Shown one piece after another: positions 24,824 to 34,996 of a DNA stretch of 64,000 nt. Origin of the DNA: Nonlabens xiamenensis (GTDB lineage: Bacteria > Bacteroidota > Bacteroidia > Flavobacteriales > Flavobacteriaceae); contig NZ_RMVE01000005.1 of NCBI RefSeq assembly GCF_003865345.1, positions 330,849 through 394,848 of the forward strand, read 5' to 3'. The notes beneath the pieces were generated by a model, which saw only the letters and a program-made list of their open reading frames with translations, made no database searches and was not told the origin of the DNA. Numbering within the stretch: position 1 is the first letter of the stretch; each line of letters starts with the position of its first letter. Made by a program: the position numbers and the translations under genes.

Positions 24824-25687
24824 TTATCCCAAATATGATTTAAGGATCTTGCTTCTTGAGTTTTGACGCAATCTTTTAATTCCTTTTTCCTTGATCTGGC
24901 GCACGCGCTCACGGGTCAGGTCAAAGGTTTCGCCGATTTCTTCCAGACTCATGGGCTGCTGATTTCCTATACCGAAGTACAACGAAATAACATCAGCTTC
25001 TTTCTGAGAAAGTGTTTCCAATGCACGGGTGATCTCAAGGGTTAGAGATTCATGCAATAGATCTTTGTCTGGGTTAGGGGACTCTCCACTGCGCACTACG
25101 TCATAAAGGTTAGAGGTTTCTCCTTCCTTCAAAGGTGCATCCATGGATACATGTCTCCCAGCGTTTTTCAAGGATTGCTTAACATCACTCACCGTCATAT
25201 CTAGCTCTTTGGCCAGTTCTTCTGGTGATGGCGGACGCTCATGCAATTGCTCAAGATGTGAAAATGCCTTATTAATCTTGTTAATGGATCCGATCTTGTT
25301 CAATGGAAGTCGCACAATGCGTGACTGCTCTGCTAGTGCTTGTAGAATCGACTGGCGTATCCACCATACCGCATAGGATATGAATTTAAATCCGCGAGTT
25401 TCATCAAATCTTTTGGCAGCCTTTACGAGTCCGGCGTTTCCTTCATTGATAAGATCTGGAAGCTTAAGCCCTTGGTTTTGGTATTGCTTGGCAACAGACA
25501 CCACAAACCTTAAGTTGGCAGTTGTCAGTCTTTCCAGGGCTCGTTGATCACCTTTTTTGATTCGTTGTGCTAGTTCTACCTCTTCCTCTGCGGTAATCAG
25601 GTCGATCTTTGAAATGTCCTGAAGGTATTTGTCCAGCGACTTCGATTCACGGTTTGTAACCTGTTTGGTGATTTTGAGTTGTCTCAT
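24824..25687 (-). CDS. rpoD: Primary RNA polymerase sigma factor RpoD
   Basis: The protein has 287 residues, the short form usual in Bacteroidota, which lack region 1.1. Region 1.2 is at the N-terminus ([20 protein letters not shown]), region 2 has [12 protein letters not shown] and the -10 recognition helix ([17 protein letters not shown]), region 3 follows, and region 4 has the HTH with [19 protein letters not shown]. It directs transcription of most genes and recognises the TAnnTTTG -7 element. It is a core gene adjoining the cassette array, with its own terminator downstream. Confidence 0.97.
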   Translation of the reverse strand: MRQLKITKQVTNRESKSLDKYLQDISKIDLITAEEEVELAQRIKKGDQRALERLTTANLRFVVSVAKQYQNQGLKLPDLINEGNAGLVKAAKRFDETRGFKFISYAVWWIRQSILQALAEQSRIVRLPLNKIGSINKINKAFSHLEQLHERPPSPEELAKELDMTVSDVKQSLKNAGRHVSMDAPLKEGETSNLYDVVRSGESPNPDKDLLHESLTLEITRALETLSQKEADVISLYFGIGNQQPMSLEEIGETFDLTRERVRQIKEKGIKRLRQNSRSKILKSYLG

Positions 25688-25867
25688 CTAATAAGTTAAG
25701 ATTAAAATTTGCATCTGACAGCTCTTGTCAGACAGTTTAGCACATAGCAAAAATCATACCAAACACTTATAAGCTGACACCTATTCAGGCTAGTAATACT
25801 GCGAGATTCGCTACGATTTATTAGTCGGGAAAAGTACATTATCGTTACAACTGGATGCCTGGTGATA

Positions 25868-25885
25868 TCGCTTTCGCGAAAGCGA
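25868..25885. repeat. Palindrome CGCTTTCGCGAAAGCG, copy 1
   Basis: A perfect 18-base palindrome counting the flanking T and A, lying intergenically between rpoD and the DUF2490 gene. It is the only clearly intergenic copy of six. Confidence 0.9.
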
Positions 25886-26018
25886 AAATACCCCCAATGC
25901 CCAGTAATACAACGTTATAGCTCCCCATCAAAAAAAATGAAAAAAAATGGCTCAGAACCTGGCTCTATCGGCAGATTTAATATTTATAAAGTATTTTCGG
26001 CTGACCAAAAAATAATTT

Positions 26019-26702
26019 ATGCGTTATCTGACCCTGTACCTTGTCCTCATGATGTCAGTTCACTTCTGTCAGTCTCAAACCGGGATATCTGACACTGGAT
26101 TGTGGTCTCAATATATTTTTACCAAGTCTTTAAAAAACCAATGGTTCATCACTGGTGATTTGCAATATCGTACCTACGAACTTACCTCAGACTTTCAACA
26201 GTTTATCGCCAGGGCAGGAGTGGGTTATCGTCCCAAAAACACGCAACTGGATTTGGTGGCGGGCTATGCCTATTTTCTCAGCGGCCCGTTTGGGGAAAGC
26301 GAAACGACCAGTGGCGAACATCGTTTTCACCAGGATATCTGGTGGGCGAGCAATGTGGCGACTTGTTTCGAACTCAAACACAGGATTCGTATTGAAGAGC
26401 GTTTTGTGGAGGACCAGGATTTTAGAAGCCGATTCCGCTATACGCTATTTTTGAATATACCATTGAACCAAAAAACCATTACCGATAAGACCTGGTACCT
26501 GGCGTTGTGGAATGAGGTGTTTATCAATGGAGAAACCAGTACCGGACAAGGACAAGTTCAGTATTTTGACCGTAATTGGGCTTTTGGCGGCTTGGGCTAT
26601 CAACTCAATAAGGCACTTAAATTTCAATTGGGTTATATGCGAGAGGTTACACCAAACATCAGCAAAGGCCAACTGGTCCTGACTGCTTTTCATAAGCTAT
26701 AA
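26019..26702 (+). CDS. DUF2490 family outer-membrane-type protein
   Basis: The protein has 227 residues with a signal peptide (RYLTLYLVLMMSVHFCQSQ). The mature part alternates aromatic beta strands (GLWSQYIFTKSLKNQWFIT, WALGGLGYQ-like GGLGYQLNKALKFQLGYM), the pattern of DUF2490 and of small beta-barrels. The role is unknown, probably outer membrane. It stands alone, with a palindrome copy about 135 bases upstream. Confidence 0.8.
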   Translation: MRYLTLYLVLMMSVHFCQSQTGISDTGLWSQYIFTKSLKNQWFITGDLQYRTYELTSDFQQFIARAGVGYRPKNTQLDLVAGYAYFLSGPFGESETTSGEHRFHQDIWWASNVATCFELKHRIRIEERFVEDQDFRSRFRYTLFLNIPLNQKTITDKTWYLALWNEVFINGETSTGQGQVQYFDRNWAFGGLGYQLNKALKFQLGYMREVTPNISKGQLVLTAFHKL

Positions 26703-26815
26703 CCCATGGTGCCTTCGTGAATCTTCCAGCATTTGACTTCAAAGAAAGCATGAATTACAAATTCTCAAAAATCCGAATGCTAAATCATCTTAAGCCAGCC
26801 AGATCATCAACGTTC

Positions 26816-27253
26816 TCACAACCAGGCGGTATACCCGGCAATAAAGTTGCCCAGTAAGATCATCGCATAAACGATGATGCGCAGAAAATTATAAAACTTG
26901 ATTTTCCGGATGTGCGCCTCCAGGTTTTGGGCAGTCTCCATCTCTGAATGTAAAGGAATAACGATGGTGAGCAACATGGCCCAGGTGGTCAGCACCAAAA
27001 TCATGTTGACCAGATTATAGATCAATGCATCGGCATGAACGCTGAATAAAAGGATGCTGCATATAATTTGCGCAATCATCAATGGAACACCTATATAAGC
27101 CATGTTCACACTGTACTGACTGTGCCATTCGATCAAGGCTTCTCTTTCGAAATATTTAAATCCGGGATAAACACCATATTGAAAGATGATGACGATAACA
27201 AATAGGCTACCGTCCAATGCAAGCTTGATATGATCGATCAGGGTCCAAACCAT
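26816..27253 (-). CDS. Small four-TM membrane protein, paralogue 1
   Basis: The protein has 145 residues and four predicted TM helices. The segment GVYPGFKYFEREALIEWHSQ is closely mirrored in the neighbour at 27331-27771 (LIYPSFLHFEREGLRHWHVI), so the two arose by duplication. Conserved Glu, Arg and Trp-His between helices 1 and 2 suggest a functional site, but I cannot name the family. Confidence 0.7.
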   Translation of the reverse strand: MVWTLIDHIKLALDGSLFVIVIIFQYGVYPGFKYFEREALIEWHSQYSVNMAYIGVPLMIAQIICSILLFSVHADALIYNLVNMILVLTTWAMLLTIVIPLHSEMETAQNLEAHIRKIKFYNFLRIIVYAMILLGNFIAGYTAWL

Positions 27254-27330
27254 TGTGCAATGATAGAAAAGAAAAAGTAAGAAAACTCGCTAATTATCGT
27301 GGATAAGGATTTCCGCACCACTTTTATCGT

Positions 27331-27771
27331 TTAAAGGCTCAAAAAATAAACGAGTTGTAGGAAAAAAACGAGATTCCATTGGAGCACCCGCCACCAATTC
27401 TGCTTCACCAGGTTTAGACATTCACTCGTATTGTCCTCTTGGGCATCAATGCGTTGGTGTAAAGGAACGAAAACCATCATCGTCAATAACCAGGTGGACA
27501 ACACCAACAGTCCATGAATAATTTTGATCGTTTCAAAATGATCCATTACAATGATGTTATAAGCCGCTAGGACGATTTGAATGATCATCATTGGTGCAAC
27601 GATCACAGTTATTTTTTTGGTGTAGATGACGTGCCAATGTCTCAAACCTTCACGTTCAAAATGAAGAAAACTGGGGTAAATCAGCAATTGGACCATCCAT
27701 ATCAATACCAACAATCCAAAATCGACCAACAATTGTAGGAGTTCGCTGAGATGATGTGGACTTACAATCAT
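27331..27771 (-). CDS. Small four-TM membrane protein, paralogue 2
   Basis: The protein has 146 residues and four TM helices, a tandem paralogue of 26816-27253 sharing PxFxxFEREGLxxWH and a later IIQIVLA/MIAQIICS helix and FVPLHQR/VIPLHSE pair. The conserved FVPLHxxI near the cytoplasmic end of helix 3 is a useful family mark. Its function is unknown. Confidence 0.7.
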   Translation of the reverse strand: MIVSPHHLSELLQLLVDFGLLVLIWMVQLLIYPSFLHFEREGLRHWHVIYTKKITVIVAPMMIIQIVLAAYNIIVMDHFETIKIIHGLLVLSTWLLTMMVFVPLHQRIDAQEDNTSECLNLVKQNWWRVLQWNLVFFLQLVYFLSL

Positions 27772-27928
27772 TACAAGATTATTTTTGGGAAGTTAATTGA
27801 AAAATTATTATTCCGTAAAATGCTGTTTTTTTACATCGGATTTTAAGTAATGATACGACAAGAATTTTGGAGGTGCTGCGACTTTACTAATTATTCTTCA
27901 GTGCGATCCATCTGAATAAATGTTCAGC

Positions 27929-28354
27929 TTATTCCAAACGCCCCACCGCATAAGCCCACCAGATCAGCAATGGGTGAATCAAAACCAATCTTACCCATCC
28001 TATCCAGGCGGGTATACACATCTCTCCCGCACAATGACCTTGTTGAATAAAATAAATATGTGACCAAGTAAAAGCTGCCAACATCAGGATACATAACCAG
28101 CTCCCCAGGCGTCTGTAGGTAGGAATGTAGCGATATAACACATGTTCTGACCCCTTTCGCGACCAAAGGGAAGCGGGAAACAAGACCAAAACAGCGACCA
28201 GTAATTCTAACCCACCAGCCAGCCAATTGATAAAATAAGGATAAGGAATGGCAGTTGGGATGACTTCTAAATAAACCGCTGGGGTAAGAAAGTGCATCAG
28301 CCCGGCAATGCTATACAATGCCACAAAAGGGTAGAGTAGGAGCCACTTTTTCAT
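27929..28354 (-). CDS. DoxX-like small membrane protein
   Basis: The protein has 141 residues and four TM helices. KKWLLLYPFVALYSIAGLMH with FLTPAVYLEVIP and the helix GGLELLVAVLVLFPASLW follows the DoxX/DoxD pattern common in Bacteroidota. A CAGEMC motif in the loop could bind metal or form a disulfide. It overlaps the upstream gene by 4 bases (ATGA-type overlap), so it is co-translated with it. Confidence 0.75.
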   Translation of the reverse strand: MKKWLLLYPFVALYSIAGLMHFLTPAVYLEVIPTAIPYPYFINWLAGGLELLVAVLVLFPASLWSRKGSEHVLYRYIPTYRRLGSWLCILMLAAFTWSHIYFIQQGHCAGEMCIPAWIGWVRLVLIHPLLIWWAYAVGRLE

Positions 28355-28734
28355 GTCAATCGCCAGTGATATTCGGTATGGACTTTATACAGGATAAAAC
28401 CAAAGGGTATCCACCAAATAAAATCATTGGTGATCAAGGTGTAGAAAAACTCAAAGGGAACGTCTCCTTGTAGATAATTAAAAACAAAACCCAGCGGACC
28501 AAAAATCTTCCCTAAAAAACCTACAGCTACAATCGGCCAGTGTCTCATCGGGTCATAACTGGCCCACCAGTATCCCAGGCCATAGACACCTATTACCATT
28601 CCCATTCCTTGCCAGATCATAGGATGCTGTAATGGTTCCATTCCTACCCATTCAAAAAAGTGATGGGGAAAGATGACCACCCAGGCTCCCCACAACACAT
28701 TGTAGATTGCGGCAATTCTTAGGGTCAATTTCAT
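28351..28734 (-). CDS. Small four-TM membrane protein
   Basis: The protein has 127 residues with four TM helices and conserved Trp/His (FPHHFFEWVGMEPLQHPMIW, GYWWASYDPMRHWPIVAVGF). Relatives occur in flavobacteria with inconsistent names; I give no function. It starts two bases after the GNAT-like gene and overlaps the DoxX-like gene. Confidence 0.7.
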   Translation of the reverse strand: MKLTLRIAAIYNVLWGAWVVIFPHHFFEWVGMEPLQHPMIWQGMGMVIGVYGLGYWWASYDPMRHWPIVAVGFLGKIFGPLGFVFNYLQGDVPFEFFYTLITNDFIWWIPFGFILYKVHTEYHWRLT

Positions 28735-28736
28735 AT

Positions 28737-29855
28737 TTAAATATCTTTGCGATATATACGGCGACGTTTATGTAAGACAGGGTCATAATCCTTCCACAAG
28801 GCCTGCACGGCTGTATTATCTTCTAATTCTGGATTGGTCTCGGCCAATTTGATCCCATATCTCTTGAAATTCAGACTGACATTCCTGAACATCATGGCAG
28901 TCACCCCTTTTCCTTGTAATTTAGGGTCTATCCCGATCAGATAAAAAGCGGCTCGATCATTTTTCTTTTTTGCTTTTAACAAGTGCATAAAACCAAAGGG
29001 AAACATCCTTCCCTTGGCCTGTTGTAAGGCTTTGGAGAAGGAGGGCATGGTAATCGCAAAGGCGACCAACTTACCTTCTTTGTCGACCACACATTCTAAA
29101 AAGTCCGGATTGATAAAGGGCAAGTATTTTTCCTTGTATAATTCGATTTGATAAGGTTGAATAGGAACAAAAGTCACTAAGCTAGAGTAGGTTTTGTTCA
29201 GTAATTCAAACATCTCATCTACATACGGAAGGATGTCCTTGGTGGAATTGAATTCTAAGGTTCTCAATTCGTATCGCTTAGCGATCAAATCCGCAAACTT
29301 GTTGATTTTGGGAGGTATTGGATCCGGTGTGGAGAATTTAAACTCTACCCAATCTGCACTTTTAGTATAGCCTAATTCTGTCAGATGCTCTTTGTAGTAA
29401 GGATAATTATACCAGGTAATCATGGTGCTTAATTCATCAAAACCTTCTACGAGCATGCCGGCTTTATCCATATTGGAAAATCCTACGGGACCTTCAACAT
29501 ATTCCAGGCCTTTCTCTTTACCTATACGGTGTACTTCCTCCAATAGTGCTCGGGTTACCTCAATGTCATCGATCATATCCAGCCAACCAAATCGCATTTT
29601 TGGTTTCTGTTGCTCATTGATTTCGATGTGGTTGATCAAACCCGCCACGCGACCGACGATTTTACCGTCCTTATAGGCCAAAAACAACCAACATTCGGCG
29701 TTTTTAAATACCTGATTTTTGGACGGATCAAAAACAGCCAATTCATCTTTGATAATAGGAGGGACAAAATATGCGTTGTCCCGGTAAAGGTCCATTTGAA
29801 ACTGGACAAACTTTTTGATATCCTTTGAAGAGGAAATTTGTTTTACTTCTATCAT
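28737..29855 (-). CDS. GNAT-fold N-acetyltransferase-like protein
   Basis: The protein has 372 residues. The N-terminal half holds an acetyltransferase-like core (AECWLFLAYKDGKIVGRVAG) and a second one appears C-terminally (AFYLIGIDPKLQGKGVTAMM, where QGKGV corresponds to the acetyl-CoA Q/RxxGxG/A loop). This two-lobed form is widespread in Bacteroidota without a known substrate. It is in an operon with the beta-barrel gene upstream (3-base gap) and two membrane proteins downstream. Confidence 0.75.
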   Translation of the reverse strand: MIEVKQISSSKDIKKFVQFQMDLYRDNAYFVPPIIKDELAVFDPSKNQVFKNAECWLFLAYKDGKIVGRVAGLINHIEINEQQKPKMRFGWLDMIDDIEVTRALLEEVHRIGKEKGLEYVEGPVGFSNMDKAGMLVEGFDELSTMITWYNYPYYKEHLTELGYTKSADWVEFKFSTPDPIPPKINKFADLIAKRYELRTLEFNSTKDILPYVDEMFELLNKTYSSLVTFVPIQPYQIELYKEKYLPFINPDFLECVVDKEGKLVAFAITMPSFSKALQQAKGRMFPFGFMHLLKAKKKNDRAAFYLIGIDPKLQGKGVTAMMFRNVSLNFKRYGIKLAETNPELEDNTAVQALWKDYDPVLHKRRRIYRKDI

Positions 29856-29858
29856 GTC

Positions 29859-30842
29859 TTAAAGTCCGCGACCATCGTCACCTTCTGTATTCAATTTGTT
29901 TTTCTTCTTTTTCTTTTTCTTGGGTTCACCTGTACCATCCCAATCTTTTGTTTGCTTGATCTCTTCATCTTTGTGAAAGTCCAGGCGATAAGACATACCC
30001 GCATTGACCTGAAATAGACTGGGTGTATCTTTAAAATTAAGCGTACCGCTCACATCCACTTGCCAGTCTTTATTGATCAGATAGGCAACACCGCCACGAC
30101 CCAGGTCATCACTGTAAAAATCGGATTTAAAGCCTTGGTACTCTCCAAAAATGGCCCATTTCCCGTTGATACTATGGGTCATGGTCAGGATCCATTCATA
30201 GGAGGGAAAATCAGTGGTCACCCTATCGACTATAAAATTCATGACAAATACCCATCGGCCCCAATTGTTCTGCGTGATCAAAGCAAACTTTGGCGATATG
30301 GTCGGATCCAGAGGTGGCGTGAATGGGTTGTTTTCACTGAAATTGAGGTTGGCACCAGCATAAACGGACACTGCCGGAATAAGATCACGCCAATCCAGGC
30401 TGTGATTGGCTTTCCAACTCAGTAGATTCACTTCTTTTTCTCCAAAAAATACCAGCGGGTCAAAAACGAGGTACTTGGCACCCAGCGTACTACTGGAAAA
30501 ATTTGAAAATGAGGTTTCTGTGTTTAAGGATCCCAACTGATCCGTTTGGGTAGCTGCATCAAAACTCCCTATATAGGAAAACTCCAGCCTTTCGTTTAAA
30601 GCGCCGTAACGCAATTGAAAGCTAAATCCTGCAATATCTCTTTCGTACAACTGTAAATCGTGTTCCTCGGCACGGTAAAAAAGCGAACCTTCTACTTGGG
30701 CTACATTTTTACCTACTGCAAAAGCACCTTGAGATCTACCAGGGTTATTGGTATTGATGGTTTCTGTATATTGAGCCACAGACCATTGGGCTGATACCAA
30801 CAATATAACCAGAAGACTGATGCGTTTAATCGCTATTTCCAT
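29859..30842 (-). CDS. Outer-membrane beta-barrel, phenol_MetA_deg-like transporter family
   Basis: I chose the ATG at 30842, which gives 327 residues and a good signal (IKRISLLVILLVSAQWSVAQ). The mature protein has many alternating strands (VEGSLFYRAEEHDLQLYER, GFSFQLRYGALNERLEFSYI) as in the MetA-pathway-of-phenol-degradation channel family. The tail is a Lys-rich stretch (KKKKKKKNKLNTEGDDGRGL). It heads the operon to 27929. Confidence 0.7.
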   Translation of the reverse strand: MEIAIKRISLLVILLVSAQWSVAQYTETINTNNPGRSQGAFAVGKNVAQVEGSLFYRAEEHDLQLYERDIAGFSFQLRYGALNERLEFSYIGSFDAATQTDQLGSLNTETSFSNFSSSTLGAKYLVFDPLVFFGEKEVNLLSWKANHSLDWRDLIPAVSVYAGANLNFSENNPFTPPLDPTISPKFALITQNNWGRWVFVMNFIVDRVTTDFPSYEWILTMTHSINGKWAIFGEYQGFKSDFYSDDLGRGGVAYLINKDWQVDVSGTLNFKDTPSLFQVNAGMSYRLDFHKDEEIKQTKDWDGTGEPKKKKKKKNKLNTEGDDGRGL

Positions 30843-30925
30843 AATCACTGAATATGAACCAAATTTAGTATTTCTTATAGAGTAACCTTGAAGCAACTTA
30901 GTATTTTTACCAAAACTATTGACAA

Positions 30926-31195
30926 TTGCAGTTTCTTAGAACATTACTTATCATTCTCATCGTATTGGTTGGTCTACGCTTACTCTGGAAAGCTTTTGGC
31001 AAACAAATCCTCAGGTGGTTGGGAATGAAGGCCATACAACGCGTTCAAAAAAGTTTTGAAAAGCGTACTGGATTTTCTGGATTTTCTGATCAAGGCCAAG
31101 CCTCTTCTTCGGCAGAGCCTGCTCCAAGGATGAAGTCGCGTCCACGTGAAAAGAAAAAGGTGGGAGAGTACATCGACTTTGAGGAAATTGATTAA
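30926..31195 (+). CDS. DUF4834 family small membrane protein
   Basis: The protein has 89 residues. One N-terminal TM helix (LRTLLIILIVLVGLRLLWKA) is followed by an amphipathic segment and a charged tail ending VGEYIDFEEID, the DUF4834 hallmark. The function is unknown. It is the first gene of the plus-strand envelope cluster, 29 bases before yfhO. Confidence 0.85.
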   Translation: MQFLRTLLIILIVLVGLRLLWKAFGKQILRWLGMKAIQRVQKSFEKRTGFSGFSDQGQASSSAEPAPRMKSRPREKKKVGEYIDFEEID

Positions 31196-31224
31196 TTTTC
31201 GGGTTTCATCGATTCCAATCTTTC

Positions 31225-33699
31225 ATGAGTTTTAATGTCAAAAAATTACTGCCACACCTTGCCGTGTTCGTGGTATTTATCATTGCATCCCTTGCTTATT
31301 TCCATCCCGTTCTCAGCGGAAAGAAATTATTTCAAAATGATATCGTTCAGTACAAAGGAAACGCCCGCCAGTTGATCGATCATCGGGAACAAACTGGTGA
31401 GGAAACTTATTGGACGGATGCCGTATTCGGTGGGATGCCTACCTATCAATTAGGCGCCAGGTATGATTATGATTGGATTGACCAGCTGGACCGTGGTCTG
31501 AGGTTCCTGCCCAGACCGGCAGACTACCTTTTTCTTTACTTTTTTTCCTTTTATGTCCTGATGTTGGTCATGCGCGTGGATTGGAAAATTGGTTTATTGG
31601 GAGCCTTTGCCTTTGGATTCTCTACCTATCTGATCATTATTCTCGGTGTCGGCCACAATGCCAAAGCCCATGCCATCGCTTATTTCCCCTTAGTGCTTAG
31701 TGGTATCATTCTCGTATTTCAGAAACGCTACCTGCTCGGTTTTGTGGTGACTGCCCTGGCCATGGCGCTAGAACTACAGGCCAATCATCCGCAAATGACT
31801 TATTATTTGCTCATTGGCGTTGTTATTCTAGGCCTTGCTTATCTGGTGGACGCCATCAAGAAAAAATGGTTGCCACATTATTTTACGTCTATCGGAATCA
31901 TGGTGGTAGCAGTGGTACTTGCCTTAGGCACCAATGCGGCTAACCTGATGGCTACTAGCGAGTATTCCAAAGAAAGCACGCGTGGCCCTTCTCCCATTAG
32001 TATCAACGCTCAAGGCGAAAATCTAACCCCTACACCTGGATTAGAATACGATTACATCACCCAATATAGCTATGGCCTTTCAGAAAGTCTTAATCTTATG
32101 ATTCCTAGATTTGCCGGTGGAGGAAGTGGTGAAACCCCAGGTGAAGATTCCCAAACCGTGGAGTATTTGCAAAAGATGGGGCTGCCCAAAGCGGATGCCG
32201 TTGACTTTGCCAGCCAAATTCCAACCTATTGGGGCGCGCAACCTATAGTAGAAGCACCAGCCTACCTGGGCGTCAGTGTAGTATTTTTAGCTTTCCTTTC
32301 CTTATTTCTGTTACGAGGTCGGCTGAAGTGGTGGACCTTAGGCACGATCGTTTTGGCTTTATTGCTTTCATATGGTGACAACCTGGCCTGGCTGACCAAG
32401 TTTTTTATCAATAACATTCCGTTTTATAACAAATTCAGAGCGGTGACCTCCATTCAGGTATTGATCGAACTCTGTGTTCCTATACTTGCTGCGGTAGGAC
32501 TGTATCAGTTTTTTAATGAACGTAAGGATGACCGTAAAAAAGCCAAGGCCCTGATGCTGGCTGCAGGTAGCTTCTGTGCCTTCTTATTGATATTAGCTGT
32601 TGGCGGCCAACTTTTCTTTGATTTTGCGGGACCAATTGATGCTTACCTGTTGAACGATGAACAACTGGGTAGTCCCTTTGTGGATGAGTTGCGCAGGGAT
32701 CGATTCAATATGATGCAGGAGGATGTCTTTAAAGCTTTATTGTTTATAGGAGGTATCTGCCTGGGGTTATGGCTATATCTTAAAGGTAAATTTGCTCAAG
32801 AGTGGACGCTCTTATTGGTTGGGGTAGTAATTCTGGTCGACCTGGTAGGTTTTAATCTGAATTATGTCAATGAGGAAGATTATGTCACTGCCAGAGAATA
32901 TGCTTTTCCATATCAAAAAACATCCGCGGACGATATCGCGTTGAAAGATGATGGACATTTTAGGGTTTACGACCAACTGGCTGATCCTGTCAACAGCGGT
33001 CGTGCTTCCTATTTCCACAATGCATTCGGCGGGTATCACGGTGCAAAACCACACCGCTTCCAGGATATTTTTGATTTTTACATGTTGGATCCGCAAGGAC
33101 GATCTGCCGGAGTAAATGCAAGAAACATTGAGGTGTTAAGCATGTTCAACGTCAAGTATTTTTTAGGAGCCAATGAGCAGGGCACCATTGCGCAAACCAA
33201 TCCACAAGCCATGGGCAACGCCTGGTTTGTAAATAAAGTAAAAGAGGTGCCAGACCAAAATGCCGAGATACAGGCTTTAGAACAACTTTCAGGGGATTCG
33301 CTGGCGGTCATTACTCGCCAACAAAAGGAAAAGTTGGGATTAAAGCAGGTCAGTAAGGACAGCACTGCCCAGATACAATTGACTTCTTATGATCCCGAGC
33401 GCTTGGTATATAAGACACAGAACTCCCAGCCAGGCTTGGCGGTATTTTCAGAAATGTACTACCCACACGGTTGGAAAGCAACGATTGACGGTCAAGAAGT
33501 ACCAATTGCCAGAGTCAATTATGCCCTACGCGGATTGAATGTGCCAGCCGGTACGCACGAAGTTACCTTTAGCTTTGAACCAGAAGTTGTTGCTACTGGT
33601 AGCCTGGTGATGTTATTGAGTAATATTTTACTGCTGTTGGTGATATTGGGAGGTGTGATTTGGTTGTTTAAGAAAAGTTCATCGCCAAAAGTATCTTGA
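31225..33699 (+). CDS. YfhO family integral membrane protein
   Basis: The protein has 824 residues, about a dozen TM helices and a large extracytoplasmic C-terminal domain before a last TM helix (SLVMLLSNILLLLVILGGVI). Motifs such as NDIVQYKGNARQLIDH and DAVFGGMPTYQ near the N-terminus and FSEMYYPHGWKATIDGQEVP near the end are typical of YfhO proteins, GT-C-like transferases acting on lipid-linked sugars. The following glycosyltransferase starts one base after the stop, so a shared envelope glycosylation role is likely. Confidence 0.9.
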   Translation: MSFNVKKLLPHLAVFVVFIIASLAYFHPVLSGKKLFQNDIVQYKGNARQLIDHREQTGEETYWTDAVFGGMPTYQLGARYDYDWIDQLDRGLRFLPRPADYLFLYFFSFYVLMLVMRVDWKIGLLGAFAFGFSTYLIIILGVGHNAKAHAIAYFPLVLSGIILVFQKRYLLGFVVTALAMALELQANHPQMTYYLLIGVVILGLAYLVDAIKKKWLPHYFTSIGIMVVAVVLALGTNAANLMATSEYSKESTRGPSPISINAQGENLTPTPGLEYDYITQYSYGLSESLNLMIPRFAGGGSGETPGEDSQTVEYLQKMGLPKADAVDFASQIPTYWGAQPIVEAPAYLGVSVVFLAFLSLFLLRGRLKWWTLGTIVLALLLSYGDNLAWLTKFFINNIPFYNKFRAVTSIQVLIELCVPILAAVGLYQFFNERKDDRKKAKALMLAAGSFCAFLLILAVGGQLFFDFAGPIDAYLLNDEQLGSPFVDELRRDRFNMMQEDVFKALLFIGGICLGLWLYLKGKFAQEWTLLLVGVVILVDLVGFNLNYVNEEDYVTAREYAFPYQKTSADDIALKDDGHFRVYDQLADPVNSGRASYFHNAFGGYHGAKPHRFQDIFDFYMLDPQGRSAGVNARNIEVLSMFNVKYFLGANEQGTIAQTNPQAMGNAWFVNKVKEVPDQNAEIQALEQLSGDSLAVITRQQKEKLGLKQVSKDSTAQIQLTSYDPERLVYKTQNSQPGLAVFSEMYYPHGWKATIDGQEVPIARVNYALRGLNVPAGTHEVTFSFEPEVVATGSLVMLLSNILLLLVILGGVIWLFKKSSSPKVS

Positions 33700-33700
33700 T

Positions 33701-34996
33701 ATGAAAAAGGACCTGCTGGTTGTTGCCTATTATTGGCCTCCTGCTGGTGGGCCTGGTGTGCAGCGCTGGCTGAACTTTTGTAAATACCTTCCTGATTTGG
33801 GCTATCGACTCACCTTGGTCATACCAAAGAATCCTGATTACCCGATCACCGATCTTAGTTTAAACAGTGAAGTGCCGACTGATATCAAGATCATACAAGT
33901 TCCCATTATGGAACCCAGCCGTTGGTTGAGTTCGCTTTCGCGAAAGCGGACCAAAGACCTGCAACGCGGTTTGATCCAAAAAAAGCAAGGAGCCATAGAA
34001 CGCTTATCCTTATGGATCAGGGGAAACTTCTTTATTCCAGATGCACGTGTAGGCTGGAAAAAGGCAGTGATTAAAGCTACTGAATCTTACGTTGAGCAGC
34101 ATCCATCTGCCACCGTGATTACTACTGGTCCGCCGCATTCTTTGCACTTGATTGGTTTAACGCTCAAACACAAACATCAGGATATCAAATGGCTGGCAGA
34201 TTTTAGGGATCCGTGGACGACGATTGGATATCATAAACAACTCAAATTGGGTACAACTGCACGTAAGAAACACTTGCGTCTTGAACAGCAGGTATTGGAC
34301 CAAACAGACCGATTGATTGTCACGAGCACACACACGGCCAGAGAGTTTGCTTCCAAAACCAGTACTCCGGTGGATGTGATTACCAATGGATTTGATATCC
34401 CCATCAATACCGCCAGTGCTCAACCTGAAGGTGATTTTGTTCTTTCACACGTGGGCACCCTGCTTTCTGAACGCAATCCAGAAGTGTTATGGGAATGCCT
34501 CAGCGAATTGACAGCAGAAAATGAGGATTTTGCTTCAGATTTTAAATTGAAACTGGCCGGTAATCTGAGTGATACAGTTATTGATAGTATAGGTCAACAT
34601 GGATTGTTTAAATACGCAGATTTACTGGGCTACCTGCCCCATACCGACTCAGTGCGACTGATGTTTGAATCACAGGCTTTATTACTGATAGAAATCGATT
34701 CTGAAGATACCAAAGCCATTATTCCAGGTAAAATATTTGAATATTTGGCGAGTAGAAGGCCCATCATTGCAATTGGTCCTGCACAGTCAGATATGCAAGC
34801 AATGATAAAGAACACAAGCAGCGGTCAGTATTTTGGCTATGAGAATAAACAGGGGTTAAAAGCCTTCCTTATTGATATATATAAAGCCTACAAGAAGGGA
34901 AAAAATGATCCTGTAACGGCTTCTTCTTTAGCACCTTTCCACCGAAAGAACTTGACCCAACAACTCAGTCAAAGCATCCAGCAAACATGGGAATAG
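33701..34996 (+). CDS. Glycosyltransferase, GT4-like
   Basis: The protein has 431 residues. The opening KKDLLVVAYYWPPAGGPGVQ is the donor-fold start of GT4-like enzymes, and IIPGKIFEYLASRRPIIAIG near residue 345 is the nucleotide-sugar binding region with the Glu of the E-x7-E family. It is cytoplasmic and transfers a sugar to a membrane acceptor. One base separates it from yfhO, and the flippase gene overlaps its end by 10 bases. It contains palindrome copy 2. Confidence 0.9.
   Translation: MKKDLLVVAYYWPPAGGPGVQRWLNFCKYLPDLGYRLTLVIPKNPDYPITDLSLNSEVPTDIKIIQVPIMEPSRWLSSLSRKRTKDLQRGLIQKKQGAIERLSLWIRGNFFIPDARVGWKKAVIKATESYVEQHPSATVITTGPPHSLHLIGLTLKHKHQDIKWLADFRDPWTTIGYHKQLKLGTTARKKHLRLEQQVLDQTDRLIVTSTHTAREFASKTSTPVDVITNGFDIPINTASAQPEGDFVLSHVGTLLSERNPEVLWECLSELTAENEDFASDFKLKLAGNLSDTVIDSIGQHGLFKYADLLGYLPHTDSVRLMFESQALLLIEIDSEDTKAIIPGKIFEYLASRRPIIAIGPAQSDMQAMIKNTSSGQYFGYENKQGLKAFLIDIYKAYKKGKNDPVTASSLAPFHRKNLTQQLSQSIQQTWE
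33933..33948. repeat. Palindrome CGCTTTCGCGAAAGCG, copy 2
   Basis: Perfect 16-base copy inside the glycosyltransferase gene, read in frame as SLSRKR. Confidence 0.9.
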
